DNA of 64,000 nucleotides from Flavobacterium hercynium (GTDB taxonomy: Bacteria > Bacteroidota > Bacteroidia > Flavobacteriales > Flavobacteriaceae). The position numbers and the translations under genes were made by a program. The stretch spans positions 20,183 to 84,182 of the forward strand of contig NZ_MUGW01000034.1 in the NCBI RefSeq assembly GCF_002217285.1. The letters are read 5' to 3'. How positions within the stretch are numbered: the first letter of the stretch is position 1; every line of letters begins with the position of its first letter. Positions 17,412 to 26,236 of the stretch are shown piece after piece. The notes under the pieces are model-generated. The model was not told where the DNA came from. It saw only the letters and a list, made by a program, of their open reading frames with translations, and did not search any database.

Positions 17412-20177
17412 TTACAGTGTTAATAAAAATTTTGAGAGATTATCTTCCTGAGAGAGATTTAGCTTCTTTCTAAGGCGATAACGATGTAATTCTACACCTC
17501 TAAAAGAGATGTTCATAATAGGCGCAATTTCCTTTGAAGAAAGATTCATTTTTAAGTAAATACAGAGTTTTATATCCTTAGGAGTTAAGTGGGGATATTT
17601 TTTGGAAAGGTTTATGATAAACTCATTATGAATTTGATTCAGATTTGTTTCGAAGGTTTCCCACTCGTGTTTATTAACCTCATTGATTTTAATCGCTTTT
17701 TTGATTTCGCTTTTAAGCTTGTTAAAATCTTTTTCTGAATCTAAGATACTTTGAATATTCTCAATCATTTCACTTTGCTTGGCTATCGATAATGATTTAC
17801 CCGCAACTTCAGATGATTTTGTTTGCAGTTCTAGTTCCAAAATATGTTTTTCATATTCCTGAACGTTTAATTCATTTTCTGCTTTCAGTTCCATTTCAAG
17901 GATTTCTCTTTGGTGCTTCTGCTCTTCTGCCTGTAATTTTAATTTTTGAACATAACGCAACTTATTCCATTTATAATAGAAAAATAAAACAGCTCCTATT
18001 AATAGAAAATACAATACTATAACCCAAAATGAAAAATACCAGGGCTGAGCTACTGTAAATTCAAAACTGGAAACCTTTTCGAAATTAGCTCCATCATTTT
18101 TATAAATTAGAATAGAATGAGAACCGCTATTTAGATTATTTAAAACCACGAGTCCATTTAAAACCGGCGTATATTCACTTTTATCATTAAGTCTGTAATA
18201 CAAGTTGGGTTTGCTTGCTCCGTAAATTCCGGAAATAACATTAATTTTTAATTCTGTATTGAATTTTATTTTAGAATCATTTTGAACTAGGCCACCTTCA
18301 TTAAAAGCTTCAATTTTGACTCCCTTATTTTGTTTATTCTCGTATTTTAACTGAAGCGAAATAAAACCATCATCGAGATTTAACAAATAATGATTCTGAG
18401 TTTTGAAGATTCTGAGATTGTCGTTAATTAATTTTCCCTTATAATATTTCTCCTGAATAATATTCCAGATAAACTTATTTCCTTTTGCATAAATATGATA
18501 CAAGACACCATTTTGAAGTACTATAAAATGATCCTCATCAATAGCTACAACATCAGTAATGTTTTTAAAACTATCGTTGAACGTTTTATTTCCCTCTAAT
18601 TTATTGTTGAGGGCATCATAGGAATACCATGAATTATTAATTAAGAAAAGAATCTCATTTCTAAACTCGAAAATTTTAACCCCAAAATCATTTTTTATTT
18701 TGCTCTGTTGGGTTATATTTTCAACTTTAATCGTTTTGTAATTGTCATCGTATAAAACACGGTACAAACCACGATAATTATCTGCTGCCCAAATTTCATT
18801 TTTTCTATTTTGCGCCACATACTTAATAGGTTTCGAAAGATTTTGAATTGTCTTATGCTCCGTCAATTTAGAAATATCATTATAAACTAAAACACCGCTG
18901 TAAGTAGACTGAAAATAGGCATCATTAATAATACTTTTTGACAAATTCCAACCTCCGCTTATCTTATTTGTTTTTACCAAAGAACCATTCTCGTAACAAA
19001 ATGTTCCGTCATTATGACCAATAATATATTTGTTATTGATTTTAGTAATGTTCCAGGCCTGCCCCTGCGTATTAGGAATCATTTTAAAATTGCCTGACTC
19101 AAACTCATAAAGTCCGTGATTCGACGCTATTAGATATCCTTTACTTGTTGTGGCAACAGAATAAACAGATCCAAGAAGTCCCGAATTATCATAAAAGAAG
19201 GTTATTGGCGAATTTACTTCGACATGTGCAATACCATTGTCGAGACCAAGCCACAAGTCATTTTCCTTATCAAATCCTATACTCAAAATAGAATTGTTCA
19301 TTAAAACATTATTACGATCAATGTTTTCGTATGTATTCTTCGTCAAATCGTAAATAAAAACACCTCTGTTTCCTGTACCTACAACTAATTTATTATTTTT
19401 GATGAACTTAGCCACATTTATTGTTGAAGCTTTTAATACTTCGTTTAAAGCATTATTCCAAGGTTTTAAAATTCCTTTTTCATCAACAAAAATTCCTTTT
19501 TTCTGGGTGAAGATATAGGTCTTGTTTTGATATTCTTCAATAGCGTGTACGACAGTATTTTTTAAAACATTCCAGCCTTTAGGATTTTGGATTTGTGATC
19601 CATCCATTTTAAAAACACCTTTTTCTACAGAAGCTACATAAACATTATCATTAGCAACAAAACAATAGGAAATTAAAAATGGAAATTTTATTTTCTGAAT
19701 GTGCTTTCCATCATAAATGAAAACATCATTAAAAGATTGAAAGTATAAGGCGTTTTTGTACCTGAAAATTTTCCAGATTTCTTCATTGTCTTTTTCGGCA
19801 AACAAACGTAACTTTTTGGTAATCGAAACGTATTTCATTTTACCGTCTTTTCGATACCAGTAGCCAAATTCTTTATAAGAACCAGAATAGATTCTGTCTC
19901 CTTCTATTAAAATAGAACGAATAATTGTTTTATTAGGCAAAGTATATTTTTCCCATATCACACCATCGTATCGCAACAAATAATGATTGTTGGCAAAATA
20001 CATAGCATTATCTTTTCCCTGTGCTACATTCCAGATTTGATTATCTCCCTGATAATCTGATTTATTGTAATTTTCTACGAAAGGAAGTAATTCTTGGGCT
20101 TGTAATGATGAAGCTATGAAAAAAAAGAAGAGTAATTTTATAAGTATCGATCTCAAAATATTCTGATTTATCTTCAA
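17412..20177 (-). CDS. Membrane-bound propeller/Y_Y_Y LuxR-type transcription regulator
   Basis: A 921-residue sensor-regulator. A signal peptide (ASSLQA) is followed by a long beta-propeller sensor (about 25-640) with repeated NDVFIYDGKHIQKI-like and NDLWLGLDNGIAHVE-like blades, a Y_Y_Y immunoglobulin-like domain (about 645-710), one transmembrane helix (about 712-737, YFSFWVIVLYFLLIGAVLFF), a coiled coil (about 740-820) and a LuxR-type helix-turn-helix at the C-terminus (LTPKDIKLCIYLKMNLSSKEIAPIMN). It has no histidine kinase or receiver domain, so it is not a hybrid two-component protein: the periplasmic sensor is joined directly to the DNA-binding domain. It is divided from susC by a gap with repeated heptamers and is its likely regulator. 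Confidence 0.9.
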   Translation of the reverse strand: MKINQNILRSILIKLLFFFFIASSLQAQELLPFVENYNKSDYQGDNQIWNVAQGKDNAMYFANNHYLLRYDGVIWEKYTLPNKTIIRSILIEGDRIYSGSYKEFGYWYRKDGKMKYVSITKKLRLFAEKDNEEIWKIFRYKNALYFQSFNDVFIYDGKHIQKIKFPFLISYCFVANDNVYVASVEKGVFKMDGSQIQNPKGWNVLKNTVVHAIEEYQNKTYIFTQKKGIFVDEKGILKPWNNALNEVLKASTINVAKFIKNNKLVVGTGNRGVFIYDLTKNTYENIDRNNVLMNNSILSIGFDKENDLWLGLDNGIAHVEVNSPITFFYDNSGLLGSVYSVATTSKGYLIASNHGLYEFESGNFKMIPNTQGQAWNITKINNKYIIGHNDGTFCYENGSLVKTNKISGGWNLSKSIINDAYFQSTYSGVLVYNDISKLTEHKTIQNLSKPIKYVAQNRKNEIWAADNYRGLYRVLYDDNYKTIKVENITQQSKIKNDFGVKIFEFRNEILFLINNSWYSYDALNNKLEGNKTFNDSFKNITDVVAIDEDHFIVLQNGVLYHIYAKGNKFIWNIIQEKYYKGKLINDNLRIFKTQNHYLLNLDDGFISLQLKYENKQNKGVKIEAFNEGGLVQNDSKIKFNTELKINVISGIYGASKPNLYYRLNDKSEYTPVLNGLVVLNNLNSGSHSILIYKNDGANFEKVSSFEFTVAQPWYFSFWVIVLYFLLIGAVLFFYYKWNKLRYVQKLKLQAEEQKHQREILEMELKAENELNVQEYEKHILELELQTKSSEVAGKSLSIAKQSEMIENIQSILDSEKDFNKLKSEIKKAIKINEVNKHEWETFETNLNQIHNEFIINLSKKYPHLTPKDIKLCIYLKMNLSSKEIAPIMNISFRGVELHRYRLRKKLNLSQEDNLSKFLLTL

Positions 20178-20212
20178 ATATACTCACAAATATTGAAATT
20201 AAGAACATAAAA

Positions 20213-20236
20213 AAAGCTCCCGCAGAGAGGAGCTTT
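20213..20236 (-). terminator. Terminator after ackA
   Basis: An 8-bp stem AAAGCTCC/GGAGCTTT with an 8-nt loop; on the minus strand the T run follows. It lies 21 bp after the ackA stop codon and before the regulator start at 20177. Confidence 0.85.
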
Positions 20237-20256
20237 CTATATAAAAAAGTTTTTTT

Positions 20257-21441
20257 TTAATTCTGAAGTAAAAGATAAACCTGATTGGCAATTTCGTATT
20301 CTTCGTCTGTTGGCGCGACTAAAACTTTAACAGTTGAATTTGCTGTATTGATTTCTCTAATTTCTTTAGAACGAATTTGGTTCTTTTCTTTATCAATTTC
20401 AATTCCAAAGAAATCCATATCGGTACAAATTAAATTACGCATGAACGAAGAATTTTCTCCAATTCCCGCTGTAAACACGATAGCGTCTAATCCGTTTAAA
20501 GCTGCTGCATAAGCACCAATTGTTTTTCTTATTCTGTAAGCATTCATTAGCAAAGCCAATTCGCAATCTTTATTTCCTTCCTGCGCTTTAGATTCGATAT
20601 CACGTAAATCGCTGTAACCTGTCAAACCAAGCATTCCGCTTTGCTTCAACAAGATAGAATTTACTTCTTCAGCAGTGTAACCTAAATTTTTAACCATATA
20701 GAAAATAACAGACTGATCAATATCACCTGCACGTGTTCCCATAATCAAACCATTTGCCGGAGAAAATCCCATTGTAGTATCAATACTTTTTCCATCTTTT
20801 ACAGCCGTCATACTACAGCCATTTCCTAAGTGAATGGTAATAATTTTAGAATGTTTCTCTAAAAAATTAATTGCTTTTTCGGAAACATACTTATGACTTG
20901 TTCCGTGAAAACCATATACACGAACTTTATGCTCCGTTAAAAGGAAATTTGGAATCGCATATTTGTGTGCTTCAACCGGAATTGTCTGGTGGAAAGCCGT
21001 GTCAAAAACTGCTACTTGTTTTGCTCCTGAAAAAATTTCTTCTGCTACGTTTATTCCAACTAAATGTGCCGGATTATGAAGCGGTGCTAATTCTGAAAGC
21101 TCTTTGATTTTATCTTTAACTTCTTCTGTAATAATTGTAGTATCAGAAAAATAGCTTCCACCATGAACCACACGGTGTCCAACTGCCTGAATTTCTGAAG
21201 TCGATTTTATTACTCCTTTTTCAGGATCCAAAAGCATTTCGGCTACTTTCTGTAAACCTGTTTTATGGCTGTCAATCGGAATTATTTCATCTATTGTATC
21301 TACTGCTGTTTTAAACGTAACGTTGGAAGTTTCTAAACCAATTCTGTCTATCATACCGGTACAAATCACTTCGTTTGTTGGCATAACCATTAATTGATAT
21401 TTGATTGAAGAACTTCCTGAGTTTATAATTAATATTTTCAT
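20257..21441 (-). CDS. ackA: Acetate kinase
   Basis: Interconverts acetyl phosphate plus ADP and acetate plus ATP in the cytosol. The 394-residue length is standard. Motifs include NSGSSSIKYQLM near the N-terminus, GHRVVHGG, FDTAFHQTIP, YGFHGTSHKYV with the conserved His, HLGNGCSM, GTRAGDID and FTAGIGENSS. It follows pta with a 90-bp gap that contains degenerate ATTGAAG repeats, and ends before a terminator, so pta-ackA form the usual overflow acetate pair. Confidence 0.97.
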   Translation of the reverse strand: MKILIINSGSSSIKYQLMVMPTNEVICTGMIDRIGLETSNVTFKTAVDTIDEIIPIDSHKTGLQKVAEMLLDPEKGVIKSTSEIQAVGHRVVHGGSYFSDTTIITEEVKDKIKELSELAPLHNPAHLVGINVAEEIFSGAKQVAVFDTAFHQTIPVEAHKYAIPNFLLTEHKVRVYGFHGTSHKYVSEKAINFLEKHSKIITIHLGNGCSMTAVKDGKSIDTTMGFSPANGLIMGTRAGDIDQSVIFYMVKNLGYTAEEVNSILLKQSGMLGLTGYSDLRDIESKAQEGNKDCELALLMNAYRIRKTIGAYAAALNGLDAIVFTAGIGENSSFMRNLICTDMDFFGIEIDKEKNQIRSKEIREINTANSTVKVLVAPTDEEYEIANQVYLLLQN

Positions 21442-21446
21442 TTAAT

Positions 21447-21510
21447 TTAATATTTAAAAATTGAAAGATTGAAGAATTGAAGGATTTGGAGGATTGAAAA
21501 GATTTAATGA
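21447..21510. repeat. Degenerate ATTGAAG-type tandem repeat in the pta-ackA gap
   Basis: Several near copies of a 7- to 8-nt unit (attgaaag, attgaag, aattgaag, gatttgg, attgaaaag). A related string appears at 39595-39625. It occupies most of the leader of ackA; whether it affects expression is unknown. Confidence 0.6.
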
Positions 21511-21530
21511 TTAATTTTTAAATTGAAAAA

Positions 21531-23624
21531 CTACAATCCTTGCGCCTGAATCGCTGTAATTACAACCGTATTGATGATATCGTCTACAGTACAACCACGG
21601 CTCAAATCGTTTACGGGCTTGTTTAAACCTTGCAACATTGGTCCAATAGCCAAAGCTCCGGTTTCTCTCTGAACGGCTTTGTACGTATTGTTTCCGGTAT
21701 TTAAATCAGGAAAAATAAGTACACTTGCCTGCCCTGCTACTTCTGAATCCGGCATTTTGCTTTTTCCAACGGCGCGATCTACTGCAGCATCGTACTGAAT
21801 TGGTCCTTCGATTTTTAAGTCTGGTCTTTTTTGTTTTACAATTTCTGTAGCAGAACGTACTTTGTCTACCTCATCCCCTTTTCCAGATGCTCCTGATGAA
21901 TAAGAAAGCATTGCAATTTTTGGTTCTATTCCGAAAGCTAAACTAGATTCAGCAGAAGAAATAGCGATTTCTGCTAATTGCTCAGAGGTTGGGTTAGGAT
22001 TAATGGCACAATCACCAAAAACCGAAACACGATCTTCTAAACACATGAAAAATACAGAGGATACTACAGAAGAATTTGGTTTGGTTTTAATGAATTGTAA
22101 TGCCGGTAAAATGGTATGCTGAGTAGTATGTGCTGCTCCCGAAACCATTCCGTCTGCATGTCCTTTGTATACCATCATGGTTCCAAAATATGACACGTCT
22201 TCCATTAAATCTCTTGCCATCGTAATACTTACGTTTTTTGCTTTTCTAAGCTCGTAATAAGTATTAGCATAATCCTCGTAAAGTTCAGATTCTTTTGGAT
22301 TAATGATATTTACTTTTGAAAAATCGAAAGGAATTCCAAGTTCTGTTACTTTGCTTTCGATGAATTTTTTATCTCCAATAATCGAGATATCAACCACATC
22401 CATATCTAATAATCTTGATGCTGCCGTAATAATTCGCTCGTCATATCCTTCCGGTAAAACGATATGCTTGCGATGTTGTTTGGCTCTTTTTACCATATTG
22501 TACTGGAACATTTTTGGTGTCATTCCCTCAGGTATAAAAGTAATCAGTCTTTCAGACAAAGCGTCTACCTCAACATACTTCTCAAAAGTAGTAATCGATG
22601 TTTCTATTTTATGGGTGTTATTGGCGTAAATCTCTGATCTGATAGAACCAATTTTATTAGTAATATGATATGTACCGCCATCTACAGCAATAATAGGTAC
22701 GATGGCAGAAAGTCCTTCTATGAGCTTTAAAATACTTTCCTCCGGCACAATATTACCTGTTAGAATAATTCCTGAAATGGTTGGATAGTTAGCTGATTCA
22801 TTGGCTTGTAAAGCTCCTAAAATAATATCGGAACGATCTCCTGGTGTAATTACCAATGCATTGTTATGTAAATGAACTAAGTAGTTATGTAACTGCATGG
22901 CACCTACACTAAAATGACCAATTTCATTATTAAGATAATTTTCTCCAAATAAAACTTTAGCATCCAAAACGTTTACAATTTCCTGCATTGTCGGATTATT
23001 CAAACTCGAGATAAGCGGAATTGTATTTACCAATACATTTGCAGGTAAACTTTTCTGCAGGCTTTTAGTAACCAGTTCTATATTTTCTGGCTGTACTTTA
23101 TTGGCAAAAACAGATAAAACTTCAACCTCTTTTACTTTGAAGGAATCGTAAACCAAATACAAACTATCTACTAATTCTTCCAGCGTTTTACCCACTCCTG
23201 AACCAATAATTATAGTAGGAATTCCAAGGTTTTTTGCAATTAAAACATTCAAATCTAATTCGATAGAAGTTCCCTCACCTGTAAAACTCGTTCCTTCTAC
23301 TAAAACAAAATCAAAACGTTCTTCAAGTTTTTTATACTTTTCGATAATTAAATCCAGAACCTCGCCAATTTTACCTTTATTTTTCTTCTTAATCAGCCTG
23401 CTTTTGGTAATGGCATAAGCATCTTCAAACGAAATATCAAGGTTGAAGTGCGACAAAACAGTCTCGATATGATTGTCTATTTCTCCATCGACAAAATCTT
23501 CAACGATAGGCCTAAAATACCCTACTTTAGCTGTTTTACCCATTAAGATACTCATCAATCCAAGTGTAATGATTGACTTTCCACTATTATAATCACTTGT
23601 GGCTATATATATTGCTTTACTCAT
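21531..23624 (-). CDS. pta: Phosphate acetyltransferase (long form)
   Basis: Converts acetyl-CoA and phosphate to acetyl phosphate. The 697 residues follow the long Pta layout: an N-terminal P-loop/CobQ-like domain (ATSDYNSGKSIITLGL, about 6-22), a central DRTGG domain (PGDRSDIILGALQ, about 257-275) and the C-terminal catalytic phosphotransacetylase domain (about 375-690) with VLPEGYDERII, MVSGAAHTTQHTILPAL, YSSGASGKGDEVDK and DLNTGNNTYKAVQR. It lies between corA and ackA on the same strand. Confidence 0.97.
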   Translation of the reverse strand: MSKAIYIATSDYNSGKSIITLGLMSILMGKTAKVGYFRPIVEDFVDGEIDNHIETVLSHFNLDISFEDAYAITKSRLIKKKNKGKIGEVLDLIIEKYKKLEERFDFVLVEGTSFTGEGTSIELDLNVLIAKNLGIPTIIIGSGVGKTLEELVDSLYLVYDSFKVKEVEVLSVFANKVQPENIELVTKSLQKSLPANVLVNTIPLISSLNNPTMQEIVNVLDAKVLFGENYLNNEIGHFSVGAMQLHNYLVHLHNNALVITPGDRSDIILGALQANESANYPTISGIILTGNIVPEESILKLIEGLSAIVPIIAVDGGTYHITNKIGSIRSEIYANNTHKIETSITTFEKYVEVDALSERLITFIPEGMTPKMFQYNMVKRAKQHRKHIVLPEGYDERIITAASRLLDMDVVDISIIGDKKFIESKVTELGIPFDFSKVNIINPKESELYEDYANTYYELRKAKNVSITMARDLMEDVSYFGTMMVYKGHADGMVSGAAHTTQHTILPALQFIKTKPNSSVVSSVFFMCLEDRVSVFGDCAINPNPTSEQLAEIAISSAESSLAFGIEPKIAMLSYSSGASGKGDEVDKVRSATEIVKQKRPDLKIEGPIQYDAAVDRAVGKSKMPDSEVAGQASVLIFPDLNTGNNTYKAVQRETGALAIGPMLQGLNKPVNDLSRGCTVDDIINTVVITAIQAQGL

Positions 23625-23673
23625 AATTATTTATATTTATACAAATTCAATTTTTTTATAACTCAAACAAACG

Positions 23674-24744
23674 TTAAAACCAACGTCTTTTTTTGAAATA
23701 GATAATCAATGCGATCACTAAAAAAAACATTGCAATCATAACACTATGATATCCATATTTATATCGCAATTCCGGCATGTTTTCAAAATTCATTCCGTAT
23801 ACCCCAACAATAAAAGTTAGCGGAATAAATATGGCAGAAATAATAGTAAGCGTTTTCATAATTTCATTCATTTTTCGACTTTGTTCTGAAAAATAAAAAT
23901 TAGAAGCACTTTCTAGGGAACTCATATCAGAATCTATCTGTTCTAAGAGCTCTAAACTTTTCTGATGTAATCTGATAAAGAAACTGAACGTTTCCTTTTC
24001 TATTCCGTTATTTGTATCGTCATCTTTGATGCTTTTTAAGTAATACAAAGAATCCCGAAGCGGAACTATAGAACGTTTTAAAAAATTAAAATTATCACGG
24101 TGATTTTCAATTTTTTCTAAAATAATAGGATCGGCTCCTTTTTTAGTTAGGTTGATTAATTCTTCAATCTTGTCCTCTTCGTCTTCAATCGTAATGTAAA
24201 AGTTTTCCATTACAGCATCCAGTAATAGATATAGTAAATAGTCTGCTTTTTTGGTTCTTACTATTCCCGAATGTGTGCGTAACCTTTCACGAATATGGGT
24301 AAAGAAATCACTTCGTTTTTCCTGAAATGAAATCAGAATTCCGTCCTTAAGAATAAAACTAATTTGTTCTACACTAATATTATCGGAATACTCAGATGGT
24401 AAAAGCGATTTTATATTAAAGAACAAAATATCCTGCTGCTCTTGTAACTTGGTTCTTTTGGTGGTATTTAAAATATCGGCTAATAAAAAATCATCTACTT
24501 TAAAATGAGCACCAATTGTTTTGATTAAATTAATGTCGCTTAATCCATGAATATTAAGCCAGTTATTTTTAGAATAATCAATACAGGTATTTAAAGCTAA
24601 AACATTAAACTTATCATATTCAACAACATCGGCGTCATTATATACAAACAATTGCATTTCTGACTCATGGTCTTTATGCGTTCCTGTGTACTCTAAAGTA
24701 ATGTGTTGGAGCTTCCGCCCCTTCTTATATTTTATCTTTCTCAT
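23674..24744 (-). CDS. corA: CorA-family magnesium/cobalt transporter
   Basis: An inner-membrane divalent-cation channel of 356 residues. The long cytosolic alpha/beta and helical region (1-285) is followed by two transmembrane helices. The first ends in the signature YGMNFENMPEL, whose GMN forms the pore filter; the second is SVMIAMFFLVIALIIYF, before a basic tail KKRRWF. The N-terminal LSDINLIKTIGAHFKVDDFLLADILN block is typical of CorA. It lies 49 bp upstream of pta on the same strand and may be co-transcribed. Confidence 0.94.
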   Translation of the reverse strand: MRKIKYKKGRKLQHITLEYTGTHKDHESEMQLFVYNDADVVEYDKFNVLALNTCIDYSKNNWLNIHGLSDINLIKTIGAHFKVDDFLLADILNTTKRTKLQEQQDILFFNIKSLLPSEYSDNISVEQISFILKDGILISFQEKRSDFFTHIRERLRTHSGIVRTKKADYLLYLLLDAVMENFYITIEDEEDKIEELINLTKKGADPIILEKIENHRDNFNFLKRSIVPLRDSLYYLKSIKDDDTNNGIEKETFSFFIRLHQKSLELLEQIDSDMSSLESASNFYFSEQSRKMNEIMKTLTIISAIFIPLTFIVGVYGMNFENMPELRYKYGYHSVMIAMFFLVIALIIYFKKRRWF

Positions 24745-24887
24745 TCATGGAAATTTACAATAGTAATATTACGAAAAAGAAATTGAACTCGAAATGACAA
24801 TTATCACTTTGCTGGTTAACGTAGAAAGTGCTATAAAATTAGCTATATTTATCAACCAAAAACTACTAAAAAACACCTGTCACATAA

Positions 24888-25532
24888 ATGGCTCAAAAAA
24901 TAAAAATCTCAATTCCAGAACCTTGCCATGAGAACTGGCAAAAAATGACCGTTACTGAAAAAGGAAGATTTTGCAGTAGCTGCAAAAAAAATGTGACTGA
25001 TTTTACAAGAGCATCTGATCGGGAAATTCTTTTAGCCTACAATAAAGACGAAAATTTGTGTGGCAGGTTTAATGTTTCGCAATTAAACAGAAAAATTAGT
25101 GTTCCAAAAGAAAAAGAAACACTGTGGATGATTGCAGCAGCATCTGTAATAGCCTTTTTAGGCTTAGGAAATCAAACGGTAAAGGCTCAAAACAATGTAA
25201 ACACAGAACAAACAGATATAAGTGAATCAAATGATTTAATTGTACCTAAAATACCTGAACCAATAAATTATTCAGGAACTGTAATTGATCAATACGGAAT
25301 GCCATTACCAGGAGCTAGTATAAATATTAAAGGAACTAAAATTGGAACTCAAACTGACTTTGATGGTCAGTTTTATATTAAAGCTCAGGAAGGACTTAAA
25401 ATAGTACTTACTTATATTGGCTATAAAAAACAAGAAGTGTTTTTAACTAAAAATGCAAAAATGTCGTTCAAGATGACAGAGGACATTCAAGAATTGCAAG
25501 TTTTTGTACTTATTGCACCAGATGAAGATTAG
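24888..25532 (+). CDS. Cys-rich N-domain plus carboxypeptidase-regulatory-like protein, function unknown
   Basis: A 214-residue protein known widely in Flavobacteriia but without a defined role. The N-terminal part (1-68) has cysteines in PEPCHENW, RFCSSCKKNVTDF and NLCGRF, suggesting a small metal-binding module. A transmembrane helix follows (about 84-103, WMIAAASVIAFLGLG), then a carboxypeptidase-regulatory-like beta-sandwich (about 125-195: YSGTVIDQYGMPLPGASINIKG). The order implies a cytosolic N-domain and an exported sandwich. It faces away from corA, and its 3' end is repeated with 93% identity at 30118-30208, at the far side of the DUF4132 island. Confidence 0.65.
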   Translation: MAQKIKISIPEPCHENWQKMTVTEKGRFCSSCKKNVTDFTRASDREILLAYNKDENLCGRFNVSQLNRKISVPKEKETLWMIAAASVIAFLGLGNQTVKAQNNVNTEQTDISESNDLIVPKIPEPINYSGTVIDQYGMPLPGASINIKGTKIGTQTDFDGQFYIKAQEGLKIVLTYIGYKKQEVFLTKNAKMSFKMTEDIQELQVFVLIAPDED

Positions 25533-25597
25533 TAGATGCACTGCCGTGCATCTCTACATTGCACATTGCGTCTCTACAGAGGTAAATTATTTTACTT
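25467..25597. repeat. Left flank repeat of the DUF4132 island
   Basis: Positions 25467-25557 match 30118-30208 at 85 of 91 bases, and 25546-25597 match 30281-30332 exactly over 52 bases. The first part is the 3' end of the carboxypeptidase-regulatory-like gene; the second is the 3' end of dnaK, including its stop and last codons. The two parts meet at the GATGCACTGC palindrome, as if an internal stretch had been lost by recombination between palindromes. Confidence 0.9.
25535..25552. repeat. GATGCACTGCnGTGCATC palindrome, copy 1
   Basis: An 18-nt palindrome 2 bp after the stop of the carboxypeptidase-regulatory-like gene. Copies two and three lie at 30186-30203 and 30270-30287. All three are followed by TCTAC, so the element is longer than its palindromic core. 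Confidence 0.85.
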
Positions 25598-25616
25598 TTC
25601 TTAAATAATTAAAATT

Positions 25617-25802
25617 ATGGCAAAAGGAGATTACAATTTCATAGATATTAATACTGGAGATGAAATTCTTTTCTCAAGGACAGGAATTGAAGACTTCCAA
25701 ATGTATTGGAAAGTTATTGGATTTCACGAAGAAATGATTCATGTAGAAATTGATGAAATGGGGAACAAGGATAAACTTTACATTGACACAAATAGAACAT
25801 GA
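25617..25802 (+). CDS. Small protein of unknown function, first gene of the island
   Basis: A 61-residue acidic protein (MAKGDYNFIDINTGDEILFS ...) with alternating hydrophobic residues that suggest a small beta-barrel: GDEILFSR, MYWKVIGF, IHVEIDEMG and KLYIDT as strands. It has no signal peptide, membrane helix or known motif. Its TGA overlaps the ATG of the next gene (ATGA), which implies translational coupling and argues that the ORF is real despite its size. It begins 19 bp after the left flank repeat. Confidence 0.6.
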   Translation: MAKGDYNFIDINTGDEILFSRTGIEDFQMYWKVIGFHEEMIHVEIDEMGNKDKLYIDTNRT

Positions 25803-26236
25803 CATCAATAGAGATACAAAAACTTAGTCGAACCCAAAAGAATTATCTTAAAAATTTATTTAACTATAAGTTTGAATCCTTATTTCAACTTTTATTTGAA
25901 TTATTTGACAGTCACAAACATGGACATAAAGAAATCTTTGAAATAGAGGCATTATTAACAGAAATTGGATACAATAATTTGGAAGAAATACCAAAAAGTG
26001 AAACTGAAGTGATGAAAACGATTATACGTTCAAAGCTACAAGAATGGGGCGGAAAATCTGATTCTGAATACCTTAGTTATGAATTAATGAGTCAAATTCA
26101 ATCTAAAAATATAATCGTTATTTTAGACAATATAGTTATTGAACACATCGAAAACCCTATTATTATTAATCCTAATTCTGTTATATCCTTCATTAATAAT
26201 TCAAAAATGGATAGCATAACATTTACAACATTATGA
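25799..26236 (+). CDS. Protein of unknown function, second gene of the island
   Basis: A 145-residue cytosolic protein. Residues 1-100 look helical and charged (LSRTQKNYLKNLFNYKFESL, FDSHKHGHKEIFEIEALLTE), and residues 105-145 look like beta strands (IIVILDNIVIEHI, PIIINPNSVISFI). No family is recognised. It overlaps both neighbours by four bases, so the three genes are likely translated together and may form one complex with the DUF4132 protein; that is an inference from gene order only. Confidence 0.6.
   Translation: MTSIEIQKLSRTQKNYLKNLFNYKFESLFQLLFELFDSHKHGHKEIFEIEALLTEIGYNNLEEIPKSETEVMKTIIRSKLQEWGGKSDSEYLSYELMSQIQSKNIIVILDNIVIEHIENPIIINPNSVISFINNSKMDSITFTTL

Noticed and set aside
25598..25616. 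Left attC or attI partner for the attC-like hairpin
   Set aside because: No GTTRRRY box or hairpin is visible before the first island gene.
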